Assembly: GCF_001570585.1 (NCBI RefSeq)
Contig: NZ_BBXF01000001.1
Span: forward strand, 1,357,691-1,421,690
From: Herbidospora daliensis
GTDB lineage: Bacteria; Actinomycetota; Actinomycetes; Streptosporangiales; Streptosporangiaceae
Direction of reading: 5' to 3'
Length of the DNA stretch: 64,000 nt
The notes beneath the pieces are model-generated. The model was not told the origin of the DNA. It was given only the letters and a program-made list of their open reading frames with translations, and made no database searches. The translations under genes were made by a program, and so were the position numbers. Positions 1-9,415 of this stretch are shown in pieces (within the stretch, counting starts at the first letter, position 1; every line of letters begins with the position of its first letter).

Positions 1-2267
1 CCTCCGCCGAAGCGCCCACGATCTCCACCCCGACGACCGTCTTCGGCCCGGCCGACCGCACGACGAGCCGTCCGTGCTCGTGTACGGCCGTCACGACCGT
101 CTCCCCGTCGACGTCGCGCACCACGGTACGGGATTCGCCGTCAGGAAGGCCGTACACGAGAAGGGAGATCTCCGGCGTCTCAGTCACGGTCGGGCCGGGG
201 GTCGTGGTGGGGATCAGCGCGCCGTGGCGGCCGTAGAGGGGGATGCGGTCGAGCGGCGGGGCGACGCGGATGTACCGGCCGCCGGTGTGGTGCTCGCCGG
301 TCCAGTGGTCGACCCACGTCCCGGCCGGGAGGTAGACGTCGCGGGTGCCGTCGGCCGAGGTCATCGGGGCGACGAGGAGGTCGGGGCCGAGCAGGTACTG
401 GAGGTCGGCCTGCCAGCTCACCGGGTCGCTGGGCCGGTCGACGCAGAGGGCGCGCATGATCGGCAGCCCGGTCGTCACCGCCTCGACGGCGGTCGAGTAG
501 AGGTAGGGCATCAGCCGGTAGCGCAGGCGCAGCGCCTCGACCGCGCCGCGTTCGGCGTCCTCGGGGAACTCCCACGGCTCGCGGCTGGTGGTGCCGTGGA
601 ACCGCACCAGCGGCGACAGCGCGCCGAACTGCGACCAGCGCACGAACAGGTCGGGCGTGGGCGTGCCGGTGAACCCGCCGGCGTCGTGGCTCCAGAACGG
701 GATGCCCGACAGGCCGTGCGACAGGCCGCCGCGGATGGTGCTGCCCATCGCCGGGTAGGTCGCGTCGACGTCGCCGCTCCACTGCGCCGGATGCCGCTGC
801 CCGCCGAGGTAGGACGACCGCGCCCAGACCAGCCCGTGCCCGGCGACCTCGCGGGTCACCTCGGCGACCAGGTCGTTGAACAGCAGCGAGTAGACGTTGT
901 GCAGTTCCGCGCCGCTCATCCCGTTGTATGCGACCGCCCGCGCGGGCACCCCCTCGGCGAAGTCGGTCTTGAACACCTGGACGCCCTGCTCCAGCAGCCC
1001 CTTGAGCAGCCCGCGGAACCAGACGCGGGCGGCGGGGTTGGTGAAGTCGACGATGCCGCAGGCCGGGTAGGAGCCGTGCCAGGCGTCGGCGACGTAGGGC
1101 TCGCCGTCGCGGGTCAGCAGCAGGTAGCCGCTGCTCGCCGCCTCCTCGAAGGCCGGGCTCAGATGCGAGATGTACGGGTTCATCCAGAGACACACCTTGA
1201 AGCCCTGCGCGTCGAGCTCCCGCAGCATGCCCTCGGGGTCGGGGAACGCCTGCGTGTCCCACCGCAGGTCCGACCAGTGCCCGTCGATCTGCCAGAACGT
1301 GTCGAGGTGCAGCACGTCGCAGGGGATGCCGCGCTCCCGGATCTTCCGTGCCCGTTCCAGCACCCGCTCCTGGCTGTCGCGGAAGAACCCCGAGGAGATC
1401 CACGCCCCGAACGCCCACTTGGGCGGCAGCACCGCCGGCCCGGTCAGCGCGCGCAGCCGCCGCAGCACGTCGGCCGGGTCGGGGCCGCCCAGGACGTAGT
1501 AGTCGATCAGGTCGTCGGGCACCACGATCTGCACGTCGCTGTGGGTCGACTGGCACATGTCGAACTCGACCGGCATCCCGCTGTCGACGACGATCCCGTA
1601 TCCCCGGCTGGACAGGTAGAAGGGCACGTTCTTGTACGCCCGCTGCGACTCCGCGCCGAACGCGTCGAAGTTCCACATCAGCGGCCGCTGCCCGCGTTTG
1701 TCGAGCGGCGTGAACGACTCCCCGAACCCGCCGAACGCCTCGTCGGCCGGGGCCAGGAACGTCTCGTGGTAGGCGACGGTGACCCCGTCGACCTGCGAGC
1801 GGCCGAAGGGCAGCGTGCGGAGCCGTCCGGAGATGTCGGGCCGGCCGGGGTCCTGCTCGGTCAGCACCCGCCCGGCCGGGTCGGTGAAGCGCAGGTTCCA
1901 CGGGTTCAGCCGGATCTCGGCCCGCACGGCCCCCGCGTCGACCACGATCGTGTCGTCGCCGACGGTGACCTCGGCGGACCACCGCACCGGCCGGGTCAGC
2001 CGCAGCGCCCGCGCCGAGCGGGTGCGCGCGTCGGCCTGCTCGCTGAGCTTGACCCGCACGATGCCCTCACCCGCCGCGCTCACCTGGACGACGAGCGACT
2101 CGTCGGTCGTCGTCACGCCCTTGAGGGTGACGCCGCAGGAGTCGGAGGCCACCACCTCGGCCCGCGCCAGCCTCGCGATCCCGCCTTCGCCGTGCTGCCG
2201 CACGGGCAGCTCGGGCGGGTCGGCGACGAAGTACTCGCGCGCGATCAACGGGGGGCGATACGGCATC
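1..2267 (-). CDS. GH31 alpha-glycosidase (alpha-xylosidase YicI-like), 3' end outside window
   Basis: Reading the minus strand from ATG at 2267 gives about 755 residues with no stop before the window edge, so only the extreme C-terminus is missing (YicI-type enzymes are about 770 residues). The N-terminal beta-sandwich is followed by the GH31 barrel. The nucleophile motif KTDFAEG is near residue 434 and the acid/base motif WSGD near residue 498, both as in the YicI alpha-xylosidase branch. No signal peptide is seen, so it probably acts in the cytoplasm on imported oligosaccharides. GGAG lies 7 nt before the ATG. It is divergent from the GH42 gene, which suggests joint use on galactosylated or xylosylated oligosaccharides. 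Alpha-glucosidase activity cannot be excluded. Confidence 0.9.
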
Positions 2268-2348
2268 GCTGCACTCCAACGGTATGGCGGCTGATATGAT
2301 AATTAGTTTGCCGTCCATCCCAACAAACGTCAACGAGAGCGGGAGACG
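2268..2348. promoter_or_regulatory. Divergent promoter region of GH31 and GH42 genes
   Basis: This 81-bp gap between two outward-facing starts is clearly AT-richer than its surroundings, around TATGATAATTAG (about 2295-2306). It must hold the promoters of both glycosidases. I could not define a convincing palindromic operator. The GH42 ribosome-binding site GGGAG sits just before its ATG. Confidence 0.55.
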
Positions 2349-4058
2349 ATGTACTTCGGCGGCGACTACAACCCCGAGCAGTGGCCCGAAGACGTCTGGC
2401 ACGACGACGTCGCCCTGATGCGCCGGGCCCGGGTCAACCTCGTCACGATCGGCGTGTTCTCGTGGAGCAGCATCCAGCCCGCGCCCGGACGCTGGGAGTT
2501 CGGCCGGCTCGACCGCGTCTTCGACCTGCTGCACGCCAACGGCATCGCGATCAACCTGGCCACGCCGACCGCGTCACCGCCCCCGTGGTTCGGCCGCCGG
2601 CATCCCGACACGCTGACCGTCACCGCCGACGGCACCCGGCTGAGCCACGGCAGCCGCGACACCTACTGCGTGAGCGCGCCGGCGTACCGGGAGGCCTCGA
2701 AGGAACTGGCGTCGGTGCTGGCCGAGCGCTACGGCGGGCACCCGGCGCTGGCGATGTGGCACGTCCACAACGAGTACGGCACCCGGTGCCACTGCGACCA
2801 CGTGGCCCGCGCCTTCCGGGCGTGGTTGCGGGCCCGCCACGGCGACCTGGCCACCCTGAACGAACGCTGGACGACCGCCTTCTGGTCGCAGGGCTACTCC
2901 GACTGGGACGAGATCGAGCCGCCCCGGGCCACCCAGTGGTTGCCGAACCCGTCGCAGCTGCTCGACTTCCGCCGGTTCCTCTCCGACGAGATGCTCGCCC
3001 ACTACGTCGAGCAGCGCGACCTGCTGCGCCCGACGGGCAAGCCGGTCACCACGAACTTCGCCTTCGGCGCGTGGGTGCCGGTCGACCACTGGAAGTGGGC
3101 CCGCGAGGTCGACCTGGTGGCCGTCGACGACTACCCGACCGGCGACCTGGCCGAGGAGTCGGCCTTCACCGCCGACCTGGCCCGCTCGTGGGCGGGCGGC
3201 AAACCGTGGATCCTGATGGAGCAGGCGGCGGCCGTCGAATACACCCCCCGACGCACCCTCCCCCGCCCGCCGGGCGACCTCGCCCGGACCACCCTGATCC
3301 ACGTCGAGCGGGGATCGATCGGCGCGATGTTCTTCCAGTGGCGCGCCTCCCGGGGCGGCGCGGAGCAGTGGTTCCACGGCATGGTCCCGCACGCGGGCCC
3401 CGACACCCGCACCTTCCGCGAGATCACCGCGTTGGGCGAGACCCTCGCGGCGCTTCCGACCCCTGCGGCGCGGACCCCCGAGGTCGCGATCGTCTGGGAC
3501 GACGAGGCGTGGTGGGCGCTCCAGGGCCGGGGGTTGCCCTCCCAGGATCTCGACTACCTGGAGGCGGTCAAACAGCCGCATCGGCTGCTCTACCGGGCCG
3601 GGCACCACGTCGCCTTCGTCCACCCGGAACACGATTTTTCGCCATACCGGTTGGTGATCGTGCCGAGCCTGCTGCCGGTCACCGGCACGGCTCTCGCCAA
3701 CCTGGCCGCCCATCGGGGGGCCGTGCTCATGTCCTACTTCTCGGCCGTCACCGACGAGCATCTCCGGGTGCGGCTCGGCGGCCGGCTGCCCGCCTTCGGG
3801 ATCACGATCAAGGAGCACCGCCCCCTCGCCGCACCGCTGACCCTCTCCGACGGCGCCGAGGCTTCGCTCTGGAGCGAGGAGATCGCCCTCGACGGGGCCG
3901 AGGCCGTCGTCTCCTACCCCGACGGCACCCCCGCCCTCACCCGGTTCGGTAAGGCGTGGTATTTGTCCACGCGATTGGCCGACAAAGCCTATGAAAACCT
4001 TCTGACCTGCCTTTTACGCCCTACTTACTGTCCAACCGGTACATATGAGGAGAGGTAA
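2349..4058 (+). CDS. GH42 beta-galactosidase, apparently truncated at the C-terminus
   Basis: 569 residues. The protein opens with the GH42 signature GGDYNPEQWP. The acid/base Glu is in WHVHNEYG (about residue 140) and the nucleophile Glu in ILMEQAA (about 296). The TIM barrel and the trimerisation domain are followed to the segment GKAWYLSTRL, but the expected small C-terminal beta domain is absent: GH42 enzymes usually have 650-690 residues. The last 20 or so residues (from about 3970) use AT-rich codons unlike the rest of the gene and resemble read-through into non-coding DNA. No continuation was found in the other frames, so a 3' deletion is more likely than a single frameshift. Whether it remains active is unknown. 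Cytoplasmic; likely paired with the GH31 gene. Confidence 0.85.
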   Translation: MYFGGDYNPEQWPEDVWHDDVALMRRARVNLVTIGVFSWSSIQPAPGRWEFGRLDRVFDLLHANGIAINLATPTASPPPWFGRRHPDTLTVTADGTRLSHGSRDTYCVSAPAYREASKELASVLAERYGGHPALAMWHVHNEYGTRCHCDHVARAFRAWLRARHGDLATLNERWTTAFWSQGYSDWDEIEPPRATQWLPNPSQLLDFRRFLSDEMLAHYVEQRDLLRPTGKPVTTNFAFGAWVPVDHWKWAREVDLVAVDDYPTGDLAEESAFTADLARSWAGGKPWILMEQAAAVEYTPRRTLPRPPGDLARTTLIHVERGSIGAMFFQWRASRGGAEQWFHGMVPHAGPDTRTFREITALGETLAALPTPAARTPEVAIVWDDEAWWALQGRGLPSQDLDYLEAVKQPHRLLYRAGHHVAFVHPEHDFSPYRLVIVPSLLPVTGTALANLAAHRGAVLMSYFSAVTDEHLRVRLGGRLPAFGITIKEHRPLAAPLTLSDGAEASLWSEEIALDGAEAVVSYPDGTPALTRFGKAWYLSTRLADKAYENLLTCLLRPTYCPTGTYEER

Positions 4059-4084
4059 GGGAACCATCACGGCGGGGGAGAACG

Positions 4085-4258
4085 ATGCTCAAGGTGGTGC
4101 CATCGCTCGCGAAGGTCAGAGACATCACGTCGGCGCTCCGCCGGCGGGCGTCTCACCGCGAGAGCAGGGGCGATTCGACGGTGATCGACCTGCGAGCGTA
4201 CCGCGACGCCAAAATCATCAGATTTCCCCGCACCGGTGGCCCGACCACGGTCGCCTGA
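4085..4258 (+). CDS. Small basic protein, unknown function (57 aa)
   Basis: The ATG at 4085 is preceded by GGGGGAG with 7-nt spacing and opens a 57-codon frame rich in Arg and Lys that ends at TGA 4258. A second ATG at 4045 opens a different frame through the same DNA. The ribosome-binding site favours the frame given here. No domain or membrane segment is recognised. It lies downstream of the truncated GH42 gene and before a terminator. It could be a genuine small gene or a chance frame. Confidence 0.35.
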   Translation: MLKVVPSLAKVRDITSALRRRASHRESRGDSTVIDLRAYRDAKIIRFPRTGGPTTVA

Positions 4259-4320
4259 ACGGCCGTATCAACCCGTGAGGGCCGCGCGGCAATCGGCGCG
4301 CCGCGCGACAGCACAACGGT

Positions 4321-4362
4321 GACGGGGTGCCGGCCGTGCCTGAACACGGTCGCCACCCCGTC
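4321..4362. terminator. Hairpin terminator between convergent genes
   Basis: Perfect 9-bp arms GACGGGGTG (4321-4329) and CACCCCGTC (4354-4362), with a nested CCGTG/CACGG stem inside. It touches the stop codon of the minus-strand CitE-like gene and lies downstream of the plus-strand small gene, so it could end transcription from both sides. Confidence 0.6.
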
Positions 4363-5113
4363 ACGCACTCAGCAGACGGCGGGCTCGGTCGACGACGGGT
4401 TTGTCGACCATCCGCCCCCCGACCACCCCCACTCCCCCGGTCGACGCCGCCAGGACCTCCCGTGCCCAGGCCAGGTCCTCCTCCGACGGCGTGAACGCCG
4501 CCAGCACCGGCCCGACCTGCCGGGGATGCACGCACAACTTCCCCCCGAAGCCCAGCGCGGCCGCGTGCTGCGCGTCCTCGCGCACCCTGTCGTCCGAGGT
4601 CAGGTCGGTGGTCACCCCGTCGAGGGGCGCGGCCGTTCCGGCCGCGGCGGCGGCCAGCACCAGCACCGAGCGGGCGTGCAGCAAGGCCGTGCGGTCGTCG
4701 GGTGACACGCCCAGCTGGGCCGCCAGGTCGACGCCGCCGAAGGCCGGCCGCACCACCCCGGGCGCGGCGCAGATCTCGCGGACGTTGAACAAGCCCGCCG
4801 CGGTCTCGATCAACGGGTAGGCCGTGCCGAAGACGTCGGCGGCCGACTCGGCCTTGGGGATCATCACCGGGCAGCCGAACTCCGTCACCAGGGCCACGTC
4901 GTCGTCGTGCCATTCGGTGCCGCGCGCGTTGATCCGTACCAGGCCGGGACCGCCGCCCGCCAGCCACGCCCGCACGTGCTCGCGCGCCGCCGGTTTGGCG
5001 GCGGGGGCGACCGCGTCCTCCAGGTCGAGGATGATCGTGTCGGCCCCGGCGGCGGCCGCCTTCGCGAACCGGTCGGGACGGTCGCCGGGGACGAACAGGG
5101 CCGCCCGGACCAT
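4361..5113 (-). CDS. HpcH/HpaI aldolase/citrate lyase family protein (CitE-like)
   Basis: 250 residues. Short CitE-like proteins cleave or condense C-C bonds of 3-hydroxyacyl-CoA substrates such as malyl-CoA or citramalyl-CoA, using a divalent metal. Family motifs are visible: FVPGDRPDRFAKA at the N-terminus, DLEDAVAPAAK (CoA/Mg site), RINARGTEWHDDD, MIPKAE (metal Glu) and the GGVDLAAQLG loop. The ATG overlaps the upstream hydrolase stop (TGATG), so the two are translationally coupled. It is the last gene of a run that starts with the ABC ATPase at 10231. Its place beside a CoA-transferase locus suggests it performs the final C-C cleavage of an imported acid. The substrate is unknown. Confidence 0.85.
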   Translation of the reverse strand: MVRAALFVPGDRPDRFAKAAAAGADTIILDLEDAVAPAAKPAAREHVRAWLAGGGPGLVRINARGTEWHDDDVALVTEFGCPVMIPKAESAADVFGTAYPLIETAAGLFNVREICAAPGVVRPAFGGVDLAAQLGVSPDDRTALLHARSVLVLAAAAAGTAAPLDGVTTDLTSDDRVREDAQHAAALGFGGKLCVHPRQVGPVLAAFTPSEEDLAWAREVLAASTGGVGVVGGRMVDKPVVDRARRLLSA

Positions 5114-6813
5114 CAGCCGGGCACCACGGGAAGCAGCAGGTAGGAGGCCGTGTCGCCGCCCGTGTGGATGGTCACCTCGTTGTGGAAGACCTCCGCCGGG
5201 CGGTCGGCCGGGTCGTCGTGCAGGAAGGGGCCGCAGCCCCTGAGCGGGTTGCGGAGGTTCGACAGGTGCCCGGCGGGCTTGTCGTGCTCGTAGTCGCGGC
5301 CGCGTACCTCCAGCACGATCCGGTAGCCCTCCGGCACGACCAGGCAGGTCGGCAGGATCTCCACGTCGAGTTCGTAGACCTCCCCCGGCACCAGCGGGGC
5401 CGGGTTCGTGTGGGTGTGCACGGGCAACCACGGCTGCGACAACTCGGGGTCGAGTTCGCGGTGGGAGGCCCGCAACCAGCCCTGCGCGACCGGGGTGTGC
5501 GGGTCGAGGGCGCCCTGGAAGGCGATCTCCTCCCCCGCCGGGTCGAACACGCGGACCACCAGGAACAGGTCGGCGTCCGAGGTCGACGACGACACGAACA
5601 ACTTCGCCGCCAGCGGCCCGGTGATCTCGGTCGTCTCGGTCAGCGCGGGCAGTTCGAACTGCACGCCGCGTCCCGTGGCGGCGTAACTGACCTGCGCGGG
5701 CGCCGCCGGTTCTCCCAGCGTCATCGCGGCGGCGTCGAGATACTTCCTGGTCCATTCGGTACGGGGGATCGGCCACGCCTCCTCGAACCGGGGCGTGAAC
5801 GTGGCGTCGGGGTGGCGGACCTGCAACTGCACGGGCGGCTGCTTCGACCAGCCGGTGTCCTCGCCCTTGAGGAAGTGGCCGAAGAAACGTTTCTGCAGGT
5901 CGACGCCGTAGTCGGCGTAGAAGAGCGACCAGTGGGTGTCGCCGTGCATCTCCAGCCACTTGTCCTCGGAGGCGGCCCGCAGGTAGCCGTAGGTGTTGCC
6001 GCGCAGGTGCAGTCCCTGGCCGCCCCAGTTGCCCGCCGACAGCAGAGGCACCGTCACCTTGTCCCAGACCGGCGAGCGCTCGCGGTGGTAGTCGTCGTCG
6101 AGCGGGTGGGCCTGGATGCCGCCGCCCAGGTCGGCCCGGTTGGCGGCCAGCTCCTCCTCGGAGAGGGTCTGGGAACCGGTGGCGAGGGCGCCGGTGACCG
6201 GGTTGCGCGGGCCGTTCTCGCCCAGGCCGTGCTGGACGGTCGTGACCTGCATGCCGTACCAGTTGTCCCAGAACGTGGTGCGGATGCCGCCGTGGTGGGT
6301 GGCGTCGCGGTACCAGTCGGCCGCGCCCTCCCACACGATGATCGCCGCCAGGTGGGGCGGCTGGAGGGAGGCGACGTGCCACTGGTTCATGGCGAAGTAG
6401 GAGATGCCGTTCAGGCCGACCTTGCCGTTGCTCCACTCCTGGACGCCGGCCCACTCGACGCACTCGTAGTAGTCGCGCGTCTCCCTCGGCGAGAAGCAGT
6501 CGATCACGCCCGGCGAGGCCCCGGCGCCGCGGGAGTCCACCCGTACGCAGACGTAGCCGTCGGGCACCCACTTCTCCGGGTCGACGACCTCCCACGCCTG
6601 GTAGACGTTGGACGAGCCCGCCAGCGCGTCGGGGTGCTCGGCGGCCATCTTGTTCCAGGCGCTCGGGTAGCCCTCCTGGAACGACAGGCCCTTGGCGTAG
6701 GGGCCGTAGGTGAGCACGACCGGGTGGCGGCCCGGGGCGTCGGGCCGGAAGACGTCGGCGCGCAGCACGACTCCGTCGCCGGTCTCGATCGGCACGTCCC
6801 ATTCGACGATCAT
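5113..6813 (-). CDS. CocE/NonD-type alpha/beta hydrolase (X-Pro dipeptidyl-peptidase S15 family)
   Basis: 566 residues from ATG at 6813. The N-terminal alpha/beta hydrolase domain carries the nucleophile elbow GISY (Ser about 138) followed by the NQW seen in CocE-like esterases. The catalytic His lies in HGDTHW. The C-terminal half is the jelly-roll domain of the S15/CocE family. At the place where CocE has its Asp (GWYD), this protein reads NWGGQG, so the acid residue is not evident. No signal peptide; probably cytoplasmic. It lies 11 nt after the permease stop and overlaps the CitE-like start. An esterase, amidase or lactonase acting on the transported compound is the likely role. An acyl-ester drug or a peptide as substrate cannot be told apart. 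Confidence 0.85.
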   Translation of the reverse strand: MIVEWDVPIETGDGVVLRADVFRPDAPGRHPVVLTYGPYAKGLSFQEGYPSAWNKMAAEHPDALAGSSNVYQAWEVVDPEKWVPDGYVCVRVDSRGAGASPGVIDCFSPRETRDYYECVEWAGVQEWSNGKVGLNGISYFAMNQWHVASLQPPHLAAIIVWEGAADWYRDATHHGGIRTTFWDNWYGMQVTTVQHGLGENGPRNPVTGALATGSQTLSEEELAANRADLGGGIQAHPLDDDYHRERSPVWDKVTVPLLSAGNWGGQGLHLRGNTYGYLRAASEDKWLEMHGDTHWSLFYADYGVDLQKRFFGHFLKGEDTGWSKQPPVQLQVRHPDATFTPRFEEAWPIPRTEWTRKYLDAAAMTLGEPAAPAQVSYAATGRGVQFELPALTETTEITGPLAAKLFVSSSTSDADLFLVVRVFDPAGEEIAFQGALDPHTPVAQGWLRASHRELDPELSQPWLPVHTHTNPAPLVPGEVYELDVEILPTCLVVPEGYRIVLEVRGRDYEHDKPAGHLSNLRNPLRGCGPFLHDDPADRPAEVFHNEVTIHTGGDTASYLLLPVVPG

Positions 6814-6824
6814 TGACAGGGCTC

Positions 6825-7604
6825 CTAGTCCTGGTGGGTCTGCTGCCACGGCGCGACGCGCCGGATCAGCCGTTCGGTTCCGGCGCGGGCGAGCACGCCG
6901 AGGAGGGCCAGCACGGCCACGCCCACGAACGCCTGGTTCTGGGCGAACGAGCGCGCGCTGGTCAGGATGAAGGTGCCCAGTCCGTCGATGTTGGCCAGGA
7001 ACTCGACGGCGGCGGCCCCGACGAGGGCGCGCCCGACGGCGATGTGCAGCCCGGCGACCGCGAACGGCAACGCCGAGGGGAGCACGAAGTCGAGCACGAA
7101 CCTGCCCCTGGGCACGTTGAGCACCCGGGCGACGTCGCCCAGGTTGGCGGGCAACGATCGGGCCCCGTCGGCGGTGGAGACCGCGCACGGCAGGAACGCC
7201 GACAGCGCGATCACGATCACCCGGGTGGTGTCGTCGTAGCCGAACCAGATCGTCGCCATCGGCACGATCGCCAGCATGGGCATGGCGTACAGGCCGCTGA
7301 TGTACGGGGTGGTGAGCTGCCGCAACCAGGTGACGCGCCCGATGAGCAGCCCGGCGGCGGTCCCGGGCACGCACCCGAGCACCAGCCCGAGCACGACCGC
7401 CACGACGGTCTCCCCCAGCGCGGTGAGGAACGCGGCGGAGGTCAGCGTCGGCACCAGCTCGGTGAGCACGCCGGCGGGCGTGGGGAGGTAGTCGGGCAGG
7501 AACGCCGACCCGGCGACCTGCCACACACCGAGCAGGACCACCACGGCGACGACCTTGCCGATCACGTCCTTGCGGACCGGGGCGTCCACGGTCAGGACGG
7601 TCAT
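6825..7604 (-). CDS. ABC transporter permease (SsuC/TauC-like), second of two
   Basis: 259 residues, about six membrane helices. The cytoplasmic EAA-like loop reads LPANLGDVARVLNVPRGR, typical of the nitrate/sulfonate/taurine (SsuC/TauC) permease family. The ATG at 7604 overlaps the stop of the preceding permease by 4 bp. With the first permease it would form a heterodimeric channel for the substrate delivered by the lipoprotein encoded at 8355-9368. Family members import sulfonates, nitrate, thiamine precursors or aromatic acids, so the family alone does not give the substrate. Confidence 0.88.
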   Translation of the reverse strand: MTVLTVDAPVRKDVIGKVVAVVVLLGVWQVAGSAFLPDYLPTPAGVLTELVPTLTSAAFLTALGETVVAVVLGLVLGCVPGTAAGLLIGRVTWLRQLTTPYISGLYAMPMLAIVPMATIWFGYDDTTRVIVIALSAFLPCAVSTADGARSLPANLGDVARVLNVPRGRFVLDFVLPSALPFAVAGLHIAVGRALVGAAAVEFLANIDGLGTFILTSARSFAQNQAFVGVAVLALLGVLARAGTERLIRRVAPWQQTHQD

Positions 7605-8374
7605 TCGGTGCTCCCCTCGCGCCAGGGCGCGAACGCCTTCTCCAGCCGCCGGCCCAGGCCCATCAGCAGGGCCGCGATCACCGACACCAGCACGGTCAGG
7701 CCCAGCACGGTCGCCGAGTCGAACCGGGCCGAGGCCGACAGCAGCAGCCCGCCGATCCCGGTCGCCTGGAGGAAGAACTCGGCGATGAACGTGCCGACGA
7801 AGGCCATCGCGATGCCCTGCCGGATGCCGCTCATCGCGTAGGGCAGGGTGTGCGGGATCAGCACGTCGCGCCACAACGGCCATTCCCCGCTGCGGTGCAC
7901 GCGGGCCACTTCGAGCAGGGTCTTCGGCGCGTGCCTGGCCCCCTCGACCGTGTTGATCAGGATCGGGAAGACCGCGCTCAGGAACACCACCAGCGTCTTG
8001 GCCCCGAAGCCGAACCCGAACGCCGCCAGGATCAGCGGCGCCAGCGCCACGATCGGCACCGACTGGAAGGCGAAGACCAGCCAGCCGGTGCTCCCGCGCA
8101 GCACCTTCGACCGCGACAGCACCAGCCCGTAGCCGACCCCGCCGACGATCGCGGCGGCCAGCCCGACCAGGAACAGCAGCCCGGTGTCGAGCAGCGCGGC
8201 CGGCAGGGTGCCGTCGGACACCATCGCGGCCAGCGCCTCGAACGAGCGGACCGGGGTGGCCAGCAGGACCGGGTCACGCTGGCCGGCGAACTGCCAGGCG
8301 ATCAGCCCGAGCAGCAGACCGGCCAGCGCGACCGCGACGGCGCGGGGCCGCGAGTCACTTCCCGAGCGCTTCAT
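7601..8374 (-). CDS. ABC transporter permease (SsuC/TauC-like), first of two
   Basis: 257 residues starting MKRSG, with an N-terminal membrane helix and the conserved loop GARHAPKTLLEVARV of the BPD_transp_1 family. It overlaps the substrate-binding lipoprotein gene by 20 bp and the next permease by 4 bp, so all are one transcript. Two different permease subunits in one SsuABC-type operon are less usual than a homodimer and suggest a specialised importer. Confidence 0.88.
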   Translation of the reverse strand: MKRSGSDSRPRAVAVALAGLLLGLIAWQFAGQRDPVLLATPVRSFEALAAMVSDGTLPAALLDTGLLFLVGLAAAIVGGVGYGLVLSRSKVLRGSTGWLVFAFQSVPIVALAPLILAAFGFGFGAKTLVVFLSAVFPILINTVEGARHAPKTLLEVARVHRSGEWPLWRDVLIPHTLPYAMSGIRQGIAMAFVGTFIAEFFLQATGIGGLLLSASARFDSATVLGLTVLVSVIAALLMGLGRRLEKAFAPWREGSTE

Positions 8375-9368
8375 CGAACACCGTGAGGTCGACGAAGTCC
8401 TCGTACTCGGGGGCCTTGTCGGCGGCCACGTTCCCAGCCTTCACCTGGGCTTCGACCGCGTGGTCGACCCGGTCGCGGGCCAGGCCCGCGTCGGCCGGCC
8501 AGAACTTGATGCCGACGAACTGGCCGAGGGCCTCCTTGGAGATCTCCGGAGTGCGCTTGGTCATGGTGGCGGCGATGCCGGCCACCTCGTCGGCGTTGGC
8601 CGGGTCGTTGATGAACGTGATCGCCTTGTGGAGGGCCGCCACGGTCTTCACCCAGGCGGGGCGCTTGCCGCCGTCGCCGAGCTCGTCCTGGCGGGTGACC
8701 AGCATCGTGTAGTGGGAGGTCGGGTCGACCTTGGCGAGCGCGACCACCTCGTGGGCCTGCGTCTTCTCGTTGACGGCGGCCAGCTCGTCGGGGTGCAGCA
8801 CGGCGGTGTCGACCTGCCCGGCGATCATGGCGTCGACCGACTGGGGGCCGCCCACGTTCACGGTCGTGATGTCGGCCGGGGTCAGGCCGCAGGAGCCGAT
8901 CATCTGGTTGACCGACAGGGCCTTGGGGGCGCCCGCGCCGTCGACGGCGACGGTCTTGCCCTTCAGGGACGCGCAGTCGGTGACCTTGGGGTCGGAGGAC
9001 GCGATCAGGAACGACGGGTTCTCGTTGCCGAGGATGGCCACCACGTTGCCGCCCGAGGCGCGCAGCGCGACCGCGCCCGAGGTGCCGATGACGCCGCCGT
9101 CGAGTTCCTTGCTCTGGATGGCCCGGCCGACGTCGGCGCCGGTCGGCAGGGGCCGCAGGGTGACGGTGACGCCACCCTCCTTGAAGTAGCCCTTCGACTC
9201 GGCGACGTACGCCATCAGGTTCACGAAGACCGGGGGGATGCCGGGGACGCCGACCGACAGGGTGGTCGCGCCGCCGTCGCCCGAGGAAGAGCCGCCGCCG
9301 CAGGCGGCGAGGGCGGTGAGGGAGACCAGGGCCAGCGCGGCCGCTCCCAGGCGCTTGATCGACAACAT
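8355..9368 (-). CDS. NMT1/THI5-like substrate-binding lipoprotein
   Basis: 337 residues. The signal peptide ends in a lipobox, TALAAC, with the lipidated Cys at about residue 23, followed by a Gly/Ser-rich tether. The mature domain has the NMT1/SsuA periplasmic-binding fold, with motifs GYFKEGGVTVTLRPL, GGVIGTSGAVAL and KGKTVAVDG. It is anchored outside the membrane and captures the ligand for the two permeases. The ATG at 9368 was chosen because it begins the signal peptide; longer open reading upstream has no such signal. Ligand class is unknown: sulfonate, aromatic acid or pyrimidine-type compounds are possible for the family. Confidence 0.88.
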   Translation of the reverse strand: MLSIKRLGAAALALVSLTALAACGGGSSSGDGGATTLSVGVPGIPPVFVNLMAYVAESKGYFKEGGVTVTLRPLPTGADVGRAIQSKELDGGVIGTSGAVALRASGGNVVAILGNENPSFLIASSDPKVTDCASLKGKTVAVDGAGAPKALSVNQMIGSCGLTPADITTVNVGGPQSVDAMIAGQVDTAVLHPDELAAVNEKTQAHEVVALAKVDPTSHYTMLVTRQDELGDGGKRPAWVKTVAALHKAITFINDPANADEVAGIAATMTKRTPEISKEALGQFVGIKFWPADAGLARDRVDHAVEAQVKAGNVAADKAPEYEDFVDLTVFDEALGK

Positions 9369-9415
9369 GTGCCGTCCTTCCCAGGTGCCGCCCCAGGGCG
9401 GGCACCGTTGTGCTT

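Noticed and set aside
74-2299. Long open frame of 741 codons on the plus strand across the GH31 gene
   Set aside because: Antisense shadow of a GC-rich gene; the minus-strand translation carries full GH31 motifs, the plus one has Arg/Pro/Val-rich composition and no motif.
4045-4278. 77-codon frame starting MRRGKG downstream of the GH42 gene
   Set aside because: Overlaps the 57-codon frame that has the better ribosome-binding site; composition suggests chance reading.
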